In this document: piece after piece, positions 1 through 8,691 of the stretch
Layout: every line of letters starts with the position of its first letter
Position numbering within the stretch: position 1 is the first letter of the stretch
Assembly: GCA_029263015.1 (NCBI GenBank)
Contig: JAJCYI010000111.1
Coordinates: forward strand, 1-40,543
DNA length: 40,543 nucleotides
Direction of reading: 5' to 3'
DNA from: Saprospiraceae bacterium
Lineage (GTDB): Bacteria > Bacteroidota > Bacteroidia > Chitinophagales > Saprospiraceae
The notes under the pieces: model-generated
The model's database searches: none
The model's input: only the letters and a program-made list of their open reading frames with translations
Told to the model about the DNA's origin: nothing
Translations under genes and position numbers: made by a program

Positions 1-140
1 TCGACACTTTTGACGAGGTTATTTTTTCGTCAGACAAGGCAAAAAAAATTAGCATAGCCATAGCTACGGTCATTTTTTTTAACAAAGTATGGCGGAAAAA
101 GAGGCCGCCAAAAGTGTCGATTATTTGAGTTCACCTACTT
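1..140 (+). repeat. Dispersed palindromic repeat, copy 1 (truncated by window start)
   Basis: Perfect 12 bp inverted repeat TCGACACTTTTG (1-12) and CAAAAGTGTCGA (109-120), with a second internal A8/T8 hairpin around 41-80. The sequence is clearly homologous to the reverse complement of 37734-37895: shared blocks include AGACAAGGCAAAAAA (32-46), CGGAAAAAGAG (93-103) and TGTCGATTATTTG (115-127), and homology fades after about 140. By comparison with copy 2, about 20 bp of the left tip lies outside the window. It has no coding capacity. Confidence 0.75.
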
Positions 141-281
141 AATATTAATTTCTTTTTCTCAATAGTTCGGTACATTACTAAAATAATATTAGGATGGATT
201 TCTTTATTAACCATTCATGCAGATGATAATGGTCAAGCAATTCATGACTATTTGGGGAAGTTAGTTATGACAGTAGAATAA
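129..281 (+). pseudogene. Possible C-terminal remnant of an unrecognised gene
   Basis: An open frame without any plausible start runs from 129 to a TAA at 279-281. It begins directly inside the right edge of the palindromic repeat and encodes about 50 residues. The first half is hydrophobic and membrane-like (contains KIILGWISLLTIHADDNG), and the end reads AIHDYLGKLVMTVE. I do not recognise the family. The protein-like composition and the position next to a repeat suggest a gene tail cut off by the repeat, but chance is possible at this length. Confidence 0.25.
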
Positions 282-341
282 AAAAACGCACCGTTCCGGA
301 ATTCTATAGCATAAACAAATCATCTTTAAAACACGTACTCT

Positions 342-1172
342 ATGAAAAACCTATTTACCATTGCTTTAATCTTCATTTTAACTCCAACATTGGTTTTTTC
401 CCAATCAAGAAAAAGGATAAAAAAGGTCATCAATGGGGCAACGATCATCAATTTTTACCCGGCTATTGAGCCGTTTACTTTTAATAAGGACTTTTATATA
501 AAAGAGAATAGTCTCGAGTTGAAATATATCACCGCCACTTCAGGGACATTTACCATAAGTGAAGGTGACTCCGTGAATATTGAAAGAATAGATGATCTCC
601 AGATGCCTTCCCAAACCTTGGGTATAGGTGGGAGTGTGCAGTTCGTCAAAGGGGATAAATTATTTCACGAAATTTCTTTGACGAGGCTCACCTATAACAA
701 ATCGTCACTTGTAGAAAATTATATTTATACAGATATAATGGGTGATGAGCGGGTGGCCCCCATAGGGTATAAGCAAAAATCCTTCGCCATAGGGATGAGG
801 TATGAATTGGGAATGTATTTTGGCAACAACAAAAGGGCTAAGGTCAGGTTTGGGCTAAGCGGCGGCGTTGAATCGACTTTTTACCGTTACGTGAGGACGC
901 CTGCAACGACACAAACATACCCGATCAAAGCCAGACTGTTTACGATCGAGGTTGCTGTCATTCCAGTGCTCTCTGCGAAATTGTCCAAAAAGCTGACCAT
1001 GGATTTTAAGATCATCCCAAATTTTTTGACGGCTGATTTAGGGAAGATTATTAAGGAAGACCCAACCTTGCCGCAAAGAGCGCAAGAAAAGGATCGGGAG
1101 TTTAATTTGCCGGAAATCAATACGTCGTTGAGTGTGATTTTAAGGTACAACTTCAAGGAAACAAAAAGATAG
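342..1172 (+). CDS. Hypothetical secreted protein, probable outer-membrane beta-barrel
   Basis: 276 residues starting with a clear Sec signal peptide (MKNLFTIALIFILTPTLVFS, cleavage near residue 20). The rest alternates hydrophobic and polar residues with many aromatic and glycine positions (for example FGLSGGVESTFYRYV), and it ends in RYNFKETKR after a strand-like SVILRYNF. This is what outer-membrane barrel proteins of Bacteroidota look like, but no named family is recognised. It stands alone: the gene upstream is a remnant and the Fic gene downstream has its own promoter. Function is unknown. Confidence 0.75.
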   Translation: MKNLFTIALIFILTPTLVFSQSRKRIKKVINGATIINFYPAIEPFTFNKDFYIKENSLELKYITATSGTFTISEGDSVNIERIDDLQMPSQTLGIGGSVQFVKGDKLFHEISLTRLTYNKSSLVENYIYTDIMGDERVAPIGYKQKSFAIGMRYELGMYFGNNKRAKVRFGLSGGVESTFYRYVRTPATTQTYPIKARLFTIEVAVIPVLSAKLSKKLTMDFKIIPNFLTADLGKIIKEDPTLPQRAQEKDREFNLPEINTSLSVILRYNFKETKR

Positions 1173-1324
1173 CAAGATAAAGTACTTAAACTACTGGTTT
1201 CAGTTTTCAAAATGAAAACCCATGTTTTGCTTGTCTCCGACGATCGCTTATCCCTGGCAGGCAAAGTATTGCATCCATATATAATAGTCTCAAAAACTTA
1301 ATGAGCTGAAAATGATTAGATAAA

Positions 1325-1355
1325 TTGACATTTATGGATCAATTTACTACCTTTG
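1325..1355 (+). promoter_or_regulatory. Bacteroidota-type promoter of the fic gene
   Basis: TTG at 1325-1327, 20 bases, then TACCTTTG at 1348-1355, matching the TTG-N19/20-TAnnTTTG consensus of the Bacteroidota primary sigma factor. Transcription would start near 1361, so starts at TTG 1353 or ATG 1356 would lie upstream of or at the transcript end. ATG 1377 is therefore the better start. Confidence 0.6.
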
Positions 1356-1376
1356 ATGCGATCAAATGATGGCATC

Positions 1377-2345
1377 ATGATTCAAAAGTACTACGAAGGC
1401 ACACCTCTAATAATCAACTTATCGATTGAGATTGGTAAGTTGTTGGGTATTGTAGATTCAACTTATTTAAGAAAGCCTAAAACTCACCTGAGAAAAGGAA
1501 ACAGGATTAAAACCATACAATCTTCTTTAGAGATTGAGGGGAACACATTGTCTATTGAGCAGGTTACTGCAATCTTCGAAAATAAAAGGGTGATAGCCCC
1601 TGCAAAAGATATTAAAGAAGTGCAGAATGCCATGAAGGTTTATGATAACCTGCTTGGCTTTTCTCCTCTAGAACAGGAATCGTATTTGAATGCTCACAAA
1701 ACATTAATGTCGGGCCTTGTAGATGGGGCGGGTAAATACAGAACCAAAGAAGTAGGAATATTTAAAGGAGATGTGGTAGCGCATATGGCTCCACCTGCTT
1801 GGAATGTTCATCATTTGATGGGTAATTTATTTTCGTATTTAAAGAAAAGTGATGATAATTTGATAATTAAAAGTTGCGTGTTCCATTACGAGATGGAATT
1901 TATTCACCCATTTATGGATGGGAATGGAAGAATGGGAAGGTTGTGGCAAACCATTGTACTAATGCGAGAAAATCCTGTTTTTGAATTTCTTCCAATTGAA
2001 TTAGAAATTAAAAACAATCAAGAGCAATACTACTCGGCACTATCTCAATCAGACAAAGAAGGAGTCTCAACAAAATTTGTTGAGTACATGCTGAATATAA
2101 TTAAGGTAAGTCTTGAAAATTTAATTGCAGACCAAAGACGTACATTGACAAATGAAGAAAGGCTGCTATATTTTAAGGAACATACTAAATTAAAGGAGTT
2201 CACGAGGAAAGATTATTTGACTATGTTTAAGAATATTTCAACAGCTACTGCTACCAGAGATTTAAAAAAAGGTGTTGAGAAAGGAATTTTGAAAAAAACA
2301 GGAGACAACCGAGTTGCTAAATACGAGTTTATTAAAGTGCAATGA
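1377..2345 (+). CDS. Fic family protein (class II, self-inhibited; probable AMP-transferase)
   Basis: 322 residues from ATG 1377, chosen because a good promoter sits at 1325-1355. Fic enzymes move a nucleotide moiety, usually AMP from ATP, to a hydroxyl of a target protein. The catalytic loop HPFMDGNGRMGR begins at H177 and matches HxFx(D/E)GNGRxxR completely. The inhibitory helix motif [S/T]xxxE[G/N] is present near the N-terminus (S50-L-E-I-E54-G55), which places the protein in class II, where the Glu blocks ATP gamma-phosphate binding until displaced. The C-terminus (about 265-320) looks like a small winged helix (DYLTMFKNISTATATRDLKKGVEKGILKKTG). No separate antitoxin gene is adjacent, as expected for class II. 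The target is unknown. The stop lies 17 bp from the convergent T9SS gene. Confidence 0.92.
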   Translation: MIQKYYEGTPLIINLSIEIGKLLGIVDSTYLRKPKTHLRKGNRIKTIQSSLEIEGNTLSIEQVTAIFENKRVIAPAKDIKEVQNAMKVYDNLLGFSPLEQESYLNAHKTLMSGLVDGAGKYRTKEVGIFKGDVVAHMAPPAWNVHHLMGNLFSYLKKSDDNLIIKSCVFHYEMEFIHPFMDGNGRMGRLWQTIVLMRENPVFEFLPIELEIKNNQEQYYSALSQSDKEGVSTKFVEYMLNIIKVSLENLIADQRRTLTNEERLLYFKEHTKLKEFTRKDYLTMFKNISTATATRDLKKGVEKGILKKTGDNRVAKYEFIKVQ

Positions 2346-2361
2346 AAAAAAAAAGCGTCCC

Positions 2362-4692
2362 TCACTTCACCAAAACAACATCTCCCGAATACTCCAACAC
2401 TTCAGCATCAATAAATCCAACCTTAGCCATCCACAAAAAAACACCGGTATCCAGTTCTTTTTCGTTAAATATTCCGTCCCAACCAAATTCAGGATCGTTC
2501 AGAGGTGTGTTATACACATCAAAAACAAGCTCTCCCCAGCGGTTGAAAACCTGAAAAGATATTATTTCTGAAACAGCTTTTCCGGCACCAATGAAAAAGA
2601 AATCATTGATGCCGTCATTATTAGGTGAAAAGGCATTTGGGAAATAGACGTTCCTTACTTTATCTACATTTATGGTAATGCTATCGGTGGCCGTGCAGCC
2701 ATCTATCGAGGTGACGGTCAGGCGATAAGAAGTGTTATTGACAGGCAAAGCAAAAGGCCGCAGGCAATCATCGCAACTGAGTGAATTGAATTCAGTCCAA
2801 ACGATGTCGGTAATATTTGAGCCGTTGGTATTGGTAGGAATGAGGATGTCGCAACCCAATTGAACGGTCAGGTCGTCGCCCAACTCAATAATCGGGATGT
2901 CTGGCGCTTCCAAGCTTCCAGTATTTTCAGTCAGACAGTTATTGGCATCCATGGCGAAAAAACTATAATCGCCTTGACTGAGGTCAGAATAAACAGTGGC
3001 ATCTGAAAAACCACTGTTCCCCAATGCAAAAGTATATGGCGGCGTGCCGCCAGAAGCATTTGCCAAACTGATAATGCCCGTTTCAAAACCATCGCAATTT
3101 GGATCGGTGAATAGTACATCCAAACTAATCGTGCTGGGTTCTGTCAACGTAATGTCAGCAGCCCGCACACAGCCATAGTTGTCGGTGACATTTACTGTGG
3201 AAATTCCAGCTGATAAACTTTCTGCTACATTCTGCATACTGCCGTTGTCCCACAAAAAAGAATAGGGCGGAACACCACCGCTTGGCGTAACGAATGCTGT
3301 CCCGTCCGATCCACCAAAACAGCTGAGGTTAAACCCATTGAGGTCAACAGCTTGCATTTCGATATTGATTGCAGGCGGTTCGGTCACTTCTTGAAACATG
3401 ACGACATCGTTGCCAAACGTGTCCATGATATTTATTTCATAAATACCCGCAGGTACATTGAGTATTTCATTATTAATGAAAAGGTTGGTATTGCCAGTGC
3501 CGCCAATAGTGGGTTCGGTGATATTGCTCCAGTCATAAGTAAAAGGGGGCGTTCCGTTTTCCACAGAGAAAATCAACATCCCAGTTGCCTCGCCATTGCA
3601 AATGGGTTCCACGTAATCGGTCGAGCCGATGATCTCGCATTCTATGATAAACAGGTCGAGCGTGACGAGGCTATCGCAATCCTGAGTAGTTAAAATAGTG
3701 TCCAGAAAAATCCCCGTTTGGGAATAAGGCGTTTGGCCAATAAAAAAGGATTCGCCATTGCAAAGGTTGATGTCGATAAATTCGGAGGCTTGTGGCAGCA
3801 CTTCAAGCGTAACAAAAATGGCGCTGTCGCAGCCGTTGAAAGTGGTAATATGATATTCATAATCACCAGCCACCGTCAATGATTCGCCAGCTACTATAAT
3901 ACTGTCCCCGTCGCAAATCGTTTCATCAATGAACAATGGTCGAGGCGTGTGGACAGTAATTGTTGTGCATTCCTGGGGCGCTTGATCGCAGACGTTAGCG
4001 GCAGTCACGCATAGTTCGTAAGTCCCGTCTGTCGGAAATGTAAGTTCAATATTCTGGTTGGTATTTGGTTGAAGGTCACCGTCAACCCTCCAGTAATAAA
4101 TAGCAGCACCAACATCACCAGTCGTGGTATAAGTAGTTGGGAAGTCAGCACAAGTTTCCATTTCTCCACTAATGACACCGGATGTAGTTAACTGGCCAAC
4201 AGCGGTGCTACCCGCCAATACTTCAAATGTCCAGTCGCACCTATCTCCTCCCGAGCCATCCATTATCATGTAATAATGTTGGCCGATGTTTAGGGGGACA
4301 TCGTTCGTAAAAGTGTAACTTGTATTTTCAGGAATATCTGTGTTGCATTCGGTGATGGGCGTAAAAGTCTGGCAGTCCAGGCTTTCAAAGAATCCGATTT
4401 CCAGCCCCCAGTTAATGGTGCAATTGGTGACAGTCACTTTTATTGACAAATTGGTGCTTCCGGCAATAAAAGCGATGTATGACATATTGTGAAACTGCGT
4501 GGTGCAAAACCCCTGAAAAGTTTGCCCCTGGACGGTCAATTCATTCCGGCCGGTAAAGCCATCAATATCGCAGATAACACAAGCCGTTGCGCAGGTAGAG
4601 GTCATGGCAGGGTCAGGGCCACATGGTTCAGGTTGGGCAATGGAGTATATTGCAGTGAGCAAAAAGAGGCAAAGTGCTATTGTGATTTTCAT
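2362..4692 (-). CDS. SprB-repeat protein with T9SS type B (gliding motility-associated) C-terminal domain
   Basis: 776 residues with a signal peptide (MKITIALCLFLLTAIYSIAQ). After a Cys-rich N-terminal region comes a PKD-like segment (about 165-250), Cys-containing repeats ending in phrases such as FDGCDS- or QDCDS-type turns, then three SprB-type repeats of the pattern C-G-x-(A/T)-x-G...GG-x-PPY-x-(W/F) in the middle of the protein. The last 90 residues start VYFPNAFSPNNDGIND, contain VFNRWGELVFD and GWDG, and end GDVVLVK, the classic CHU_C/gliding motility-associated domain recognised as a type B cargo signal of the type IX secretion system. It is predicted to be exported and anchored on or released from the cell surface. 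Its role, adhesion or gliding, is inferred from the family. Confidence 0.9.
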   Translation of the reverse strand: MKITIALCLFLLTAIYSIAQPEPCGPDPAMTSTCATACVICDIDGFTGRNELTVQGQTFQGFCTTQFHNMSYIAFIAGSTNLSIKVTVTNCTINWGLEIGFFESLDCQTFTPITECNTDIPENTSYTFTNDVPLNIGQHYYMIMDGSGGDRCDWTFEVLAGSTAVGQLTTSGVISGEMETCADFPTTYTTTGDVGAAIYYWRVDGDLQPNTNQNIELTFPTDGTYELCVTAANVCDQAPQECTTITVHTPRPLFIDETICDGDSIIVAGESLTVAGDYEYHITTFNGCDSAIFVTLEVLPQASEFIDINLCNGESFFIGQTPYSQTGIFLDTILTTQDCDSLVTLDLFIIECEIIGSTDYVEPICNGEATGMLIFSVENGTPPFTYDWSNITEPTIGGTGNTNLFINNEILNVPAGIYEINIMDTFGNDVVMFQEVTEPPAINIEMQAVDLNGFNLSCFGGSDGTAFVTPSGGVPPYSFLWDNGSMQNVAESLSAGISTVNVTDNYGCVRAADITLTEPSTISLDVLFTDPNCDGFETGIISLANASGGTPPYTFALGNSGFSDATVYSDLSQGDYSFFAMDANNCLTENTGSLEAPDIPIIELGDDLTVQLGCDILIPTNTNGSNITDIVWTEFNSLSCDDCLRPFALPVNNTSYRLTVTSIDGCTATDSITINVDKVRNVYFPNAFSPNNDGINDFFFIGAGKAVSEIISFQVFNRWGELVFDVYNTPLNDPEFGWDGIFNEKELDTGVFLWMAKVGFIDAEVLEYSGDVVLVK

Positions 4693-4799
4693 ATTGTATG
4701 CTGCTGGGCTTTGAGCAAATTTATGGGATTAATGGTTGGAAGCTTGTTTTGCCTTCTGAATTGTGAGGCTTTGTGTTTTATGTGTCATTTTGATTAAAC

Positions 4800-4855
4800 G
4801 CGGAGACGCAAAGGCGCAGAGGTTTTTAATACTCTCCGTGCCTTTGCATCTCTGC
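4800..4855 (-). terminator. Imperfect hairpin downstream of hemW
   Basis: Arms 4800-4821 (GCGGAGACGCAAAGGCGCAGAG) and 4832-4855 pair with about four mismatches around a short A/T loop, directly after the hemW stop at 4858. It resembles the G/C/A-rich cgcaaaggcgcagag-type intergenic hairpins common in Bacteroidota and Chlorobi. It probably ends the hemW transcript, though no long U-tract follows. Confidence 0.4.
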
Positions 4856-4857
4856 TT

Positions 4858-5982
4858 TCAAAGAAACAATGCCGCTGCGATTCCATCGGCTAAAAACTTT
4901 CCTTTGTTGGTCAGTTTAAAATGGTTGTTATTTTCGATAATTAAATCTTGCTGAATATATTTATTGATATTTATTAAAAAGTATTTTTCGCGACCCATTT
5001 TTTTTATTTTTAAAATATCAATTCCCCATTTTGTTCTAATACTTGTCAAAATGTATTCGTTGTATTGCTGCTCAGGCGTTAATATTTCTTTTTCAAAGTT
5101 TAATTTCTTTTCATTTAATGAACGCATATACTTTGCATTGTTTGCAATACTCCATTGTCGGGAAATACCATTAAAAGAATGTGCAGATGGGCCGATTCCT
5201 AAATATTTTTTGCCTTGCCAATATGCGGTATTATGTTTAGAATAAAATCCCTTTTTTGAAAAATTGGATATTTCGTAATGCTCGTAATTTTCATCATTTA
5301 ATTTATTTATTAAATAATTAAATTGCCGTTCGGCCTGTACTTCATTTACAGGTTCTGCTTTTCCTTTTTTAATAAAATGATCGAGTGCTGTTTTGGGTTC
5401 AACAGTTAAACAGTAACAGGATAAATGTGGGATATTAAATTCAATTGCTTTGTCAATATTTGTTTTCCAATTAATATCAGGGGTAGTGGGCGATCCATAA
5501 ATTAAATCAACCGTCAAATTTTCAAAACCAAGATCTTGTACATTTTTTATACACGCTTCTGCCTCTCCAGCATTATGTGCCCGGTTCATAAATTTTAAAT
5601 CCTCATCAAAAAAAGATTGGATGCCAATGCTCAACCTATTAATGGGTGATTTTTTTAATGCTTTTATTTTTTCAGGAGTTAAATCATCGGGGTTGGCTTC
5701 GAGTGTGATTTCGAGCGATTTGAGATTTGGAGAAATAGAAAATCGGGAAATTATTTTTTCAAAAAATAAATCTAAGTCACGCTGTTCGAGAAGAGAAGGC
5801 GTGCCGCCCCCGAAATAAATAGTTTCAATAGGTTCGCCTTCGAAATAGTCCTTTTGGAGTTCCAATTCTTTGAGCATGGCAGCGACCATTTCCTCTTTGT
5901 ATTTTACAGAAGTGGAAAAATGAAAATTGCAATAATGGCAAGCCTGTTTGCAAAAAGGGATGTGAAGGTATATTCCAGCCAT
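4858..5982 (-). CDS. hemW: Radical SAM family haem chaperone HemW (coproporphyrinogen III oxidase-like)
   Basis: 374 residues, the normal HemW length. The N-terminus MAGIYLHIPFCKQACHYC has the radical-SAM cluster motif CxxxCxxC (C11, C15, C18) followed by NFHF. The phrases YFGGGTPSLL, LEANPDD, RLSIGIQSF, DLIYGSPTT and GIGPSAHSF are typical of the HemN/HemW family, and an HemN C-terminal domain occupies the last 90 residues. HemW binds haem and delivers it to respiratory proteins. It lacks the extra cysteine and N-terminal extension of true HemN, so HemW is preferred over an oxygen-independent coproporphyrinogen oxidase. It is monocistronic, with a promoter at 6024-6052 and a hairpin after the stop. 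Confidence 0.9.
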   Translation of the reverse strand: MAGIYLHIPFCKQACHYCNFHFSTSVKYKEEMVAAMLKELELQKDYFEGEPIETIYFGGGTPSLLEQRDLDLFFEKIISRFSISPNLKSLEITLEANPDDLTPEKIKALKKSPINRLSIGIQSFFDEDLKFMNRAHNAGEAEACIKNVQDLGFENLTVDLIYGSPTTPDINWKTNIDKAIEFNIPHLSCYCLTVEPKTALDHFIKKGKAEPVNEVQAERQFNYLINKLNDENYEHYEISNFSKKGFYSKHNTAYWQGKKYLGIGPSAHSFNGISRQWSIANNAKYMRSLNEKKLNFEKEILTPEQQYNEYILTSIRTKWGIDILKIKKMGREKYFLININKYIQQDLIIENNNHFKLTNKGKFLADGIAAALFL

Positions 5983-6023
5983 TTTGGTATTCAGTTGGCA
6001 GTTTAACAGTTGGCAGCCAGCAG

Positions 6024-6052
6024 CAAATCTATCACTAAGTACTGAAAAACAA
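6024..6052 (-). promoter_or_regulatory. Predicted hemW promoter
   Basis: Read on the minus strand: TTG (6052-6050), 18 bases, TAGATTTG (6031-6024), fitting TTG-N18/20-TAnnTTTG. Transcription would begin around 6017, giving a leader of about 35 nt to the ATG at 5982. Confidence 0.45.
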
Positions 6053-6086
6053 GCGAATAGCCAGCTTCAATATGCTTGGAAAAAAT

Positions 6087-6116
6087 TTGCCAGCAATAGA
6101 TTTTGTTTTACTTTCG
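6087..6116 (+). promoter_or_regulatory. Candidate hppA promoter in the 350 bp hemW-hppA spacer
   Basis: TTG (6087-6089), 19 bases, TACTTTCG (6109-6116), one mismatch from TAnnTTTG. If used, the hppA transcript has a leader of about 210 nt. Apart from this site and the hemW promoter, I see only A/T-rich sequence and a small repeat of the phrase CAGTTGGCAG/ACAGTTGGCAG near 5993-6016 in this spacer. Confidence 0.35.
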
Positions 6117-6333
6117 CCGATCAAACGAAAAACCTGGAAAAATCCAGGAGTTCGATGGTCATTTTAAGGATTGGTTTTGACCTCTTTTGAACATTGAACC
6201 TCCTTTCTTTTCAGGGTGAAAATTAAACTTAATAAGATATTGGACAATAGAATATAGATGATAGCTTTTTCTATAGTCTATTTTCTAAAATCTAAAGTCT
6301 GTTTTAAACAAATCATTCAAATCAAATAAGATT

Positions 6334-8580
6334 ATGGCAAATAGTTTAATGATGATGATTCCAGTAATGGGTGTATTGGCCTTGTTGTACACATTCTGGA
6401 AATCTTCCTGGGTAACAAAGCAGGAAGTTGGAACAGAGCGCATGGGCAGGATTGCCAACAATATTGCCGACGGTGCAATGTCATTCCTTAAAGCTGAATA
6501 CAGGGTATTGGCAATTTTTGTAATAGCTGTTGCCATCCTTTTGGCTGTCAGTGGAAACACCGCTAATTCTTCCCCATTGGTAGGTCTTTCATTTGTAATA
6601 GGTGCAATCTGCTCTGCATTGGCAGGGTTCATCGGAATGAAAGTAGCCACAAAAGCAAACGTGCGTACCACTAACGCTGCTCGCACAAGCCTTGGAAAAG
6701 CACTTGAAGTGGCTTTTGCCGGCGGCGCAGTAATGGGGCTTGGCGTAGTCGGCCTCGGCGTTTTGGGGCTTGGCTCTTTGTTCCTCATTTATTCCGGCAT
6801 AGGCTGGGAAATAAATAAAGTGATAACCGTTATTACGGGTTTCTCTTTCGGGGCATCTTCCATCGCCTTGTTCGCCCGTGTGGGCGGCGGTATTTATACC
6901 AAAGCTGCTGACGTGGGCGCTGACCTCGTGGGAAAAATAGAAGCAGGCATTCCTGAAGATCACCCGCTCAACCCTGCAACCATCGCCGATAATGTTGGCG
7001 ACAATGTGGGTGACGTGGCCGGTATGGGTGCCGACCTTTTTGAATCATTTGTCGGCTCTATCATTGGTACAATGGTCCTTGGAGCGGCATTTATCCTTAC
7101 CAAAGACGTGGACGGAAATATTGTCTCTGGGGCGCTGGGATTTGAGCAAGGCAACGATTTTAGTGGCCTCAATGCAGTGCTGCTGCCATTGGTTTTGGTG
7201 AGTATCGGTATCGTTACTTCGATCATCGGTACTTTCTTCGTGAAAGTAAAAGAAGGCGGCGACCCGCAAAAAGCTTTGAACAGGGGCGAGTTCTTTTCTT
7301 CTGGCCTGATGCTGGCCGCAACTTTTGTTGTTGTGAAATGGATGTTGCCGGAGACTTGGAGCATGGGCGGTGTTGAGTACAGTTCGATGGGTGTTTTTTA
7401 CGCCGTTATTTTTGGTCTGGCAGGCGGACTTTTCATTGGTATGATTACTGAATATTATACGGGTACGGGTACGAAGCCAGTGCAAAGTATTGTTGACCAG
7501 TCAGTTACGGGTTCTGCAACTAACATCATCGCCGGCCTCGGCGTGGGCATGCAATCGACTGCTATTCCAATCTTGATTTTGGCCGTTGCTATCATCGGTT
7601 CTTATTCTTTTGCTGGACTTTACGGCATCGCCATCGCTGCGGTGGGAATGCTTTCCAATACGGGCATCCAATTGGCAGTCGATGCTTACGGGCCAATTTC
7701 TGATAACGCAGGTGGCATCGCCGAAATGGCGAACCTGCCCAAAGAAGTCCGTGGCCGTACCGATAAATTGGATGCAGTTGGAAACACGACTGCTGCTATC
7801 GGAAAAGGTTTTGCCATCGGCTCTGCTGCCTTGACGGCATTGGCATTGTTTGCGGCATTTATCACTGCTTATAACTTCAGCCATCCTGATGCCCAATTAG
7901 GAGCTATCGACATTACGAACCCATATGTAATGGCCATGATGTTTGTTGGTGGCATGTTACCCTTCTTGTTTTCTGCCCTATCAATGGGTGCGGTCGGACG
8001 TGCTGCGATGGATATGATACAAGAAGTTCGCCGCCAGTTTAAAGACATTCCTGAGCTGAAAGCAGCTCTTGCAGTGATGAAGAAAAATGACGGTAAAGAA
8101 ATGTCGGAATGGAGTGCTGCCGATCAAAAAACTTTTGATGCTGCAGACGGAAAACCTGAATATGGCAAATGTGTGGAAATCTCTACCGCTGCTTCCATCC
8201 GGGAGATGGTCCGTCCGGGACTTTTGGCAGTGCTTGCCCCTGTGGTAGTTGGTATTACACCCGGCCTGCTCGGCATCGGAGAGGGTAGCAAATTGGGCGC
8301 TGAAATGTTGGGTGGCCTCTTGGCAGGCGTAACGGTCTGCGGTGTGCTCATGGCGATCTTCCAGTCCAATGCCGGAGGTGCTTGGGACAATGCCAAGAAG
8401 ATGTTCGAGGAAGGTGTCAAAATTGGGGGCGAGACTTTTTACAAAGGTTCTGAGCCGCACAAGGCAGCCGTTGTTGGTGATACGGTTGGCGATCCATTTA
8501 AAGATACTTCTGGCCCATCACTCAACATCTTGTTGAAATTGATGTCGGTGGTGGCTTTGGTGATTGCGCCATTGCTTTAA
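6334..8580 (+). CDS. hppA: Membrane-bound ion-translocating pyrophosphatase (K+-dependent type)
   Basis: 748 residues, about 16 membrane segments. It hydrolyses cytoplasmic pyrophosphate and pumps H+ and/or Na+ out of the cytoplasm. The pyrophosphate/Mg2+ site is intact: DVGADLVGK (193-201), then [32 protein letters not shown], and near the C-terminus [22 protein letters not shown]. The motif [10 protein letters not shown] at 483-492 has Ala487 and Gly490, the pair that marks K+-dependent enzymes (K+-independent ones have Lys and Thr there). Whether it moves Na+, H+ or both is not decided here. There is an insertion of about 45 polar residues before [11 protein letters not shown], as in other Bacteroidota. 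The gene ends in a strong terminator. Upstream is a 350 bp spacer with a candidate promoter. Confidence 0.96.
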   Translation: MANSLMMMIPVMGVLALLYTFWKSSWVTKQEVGTERMGRIANNIADGAMSFLKAEYRVLAIFVIAVAILLAVSGNTANSSPLVGLSFVIGAICSALAGFIGMKVATKANVRTTNAARTSLGKALEVAFAGGAVMGLGVVGLGVLGLGSLFLIYSGIGWEINKVITVITGFSFGASSIALFARVGGGIYTKAADVGADLVGKIEAGIPEDHPLNPATIADNVGDNVGDVAGMGADLFESFVGSIIGTMVLGAAFILTKDVDGNIVSGALGFEQGNDFSGLNAVLLPLVLVSIGIVTSIIGTFFVKVKEGGDPQKALNRGEFFSSGLMLAATFVVVKWMLPETWSMGGVEYSSMGVFYAVIFGLAGGLFIGMITEYYTGTGTKPVQSIVDQSVTGSATNIIAGLGVGMQSTAIPILILAVAIIGSYSFAGLYGIAIAAVGMLSNTGIQLAVDAYGPISDNAGGIAEMANLPKEVRGRTDKLDAVGNTTAAIGKGFAIGSAALTALALFAAFITAYNFSHPDAQLGAIDITNPYVMAMMFVGGMLPFLFSALSMGAVGRAAMDMIQEVRRQFKDIPELKAALAVMKKNDGKEMSEWSAADQKTFDAADGKPEYGKCVEISTAASIREMVRPGLLAVLAPVVVGITPGLLGIGEGSKLGAEMLGGLLAGVTVCGVLMAIFQSNAGGAWDNAKKMFEEGVKIGGETFYKGSEPHKAAVVGDTVGDPFKDTSGPSLNILLKLMSVVALVIAPLL

Positions 8581-8603
8581 TACAGAAATAGATATATAGA
8601 AAT

Positions 8604-8638
8604 AAAAAAGCCCTGGCAGGAATGCTGGGGCTTTTTTT
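8604..8638 (+). terminator. Rho-independent terminator of hppA
   Basis: AAAAAAGCCC (from 8604) pairs with GGGCTTTTTT (to 8638) around a short loop and is followed by the U-tract within the right arm. It is 24 bp after the hppA stop and separates hppA from the promoter of the methyltransferase cassette. Confidence 0.75.
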
Positions 8639-8670
8639 GTTTATTTAGTAGAGTAAAATTAATAAATTTG
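8637..8670 (+). promoter_or_regulatory. Predicted promoter of the MTase-DUF262-HEPN cassette
   Basis: TAAATTTG at 8663-8670 fits TAnnTTTG exactly; TTG at 8637-8639 lies 23 bases upstream, a somewhat long spacing. Transcription would start near 8677, which argues for ATG 8692 and against TTG 8668 as the start of the methyltransferase. Confidence 0.4.
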
Positions 8671-8691
8671 CGTAATTGCAAAAAAAAGATC

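Noticed and set aside
6285-8460. Several long open frames antisense to hppA (for example 6285-6788 and 7981-8460 on the minus strand)
   Set aside because: They mirror the highly biased codons of hppA; their products are low-complexity and have no family features.
8668-8691. TTG start for the cytosine methyltransferase
   Set aside because: The TTG is part of the predicted -7 promoter box, and the conserved domain begins after ATG 8692.
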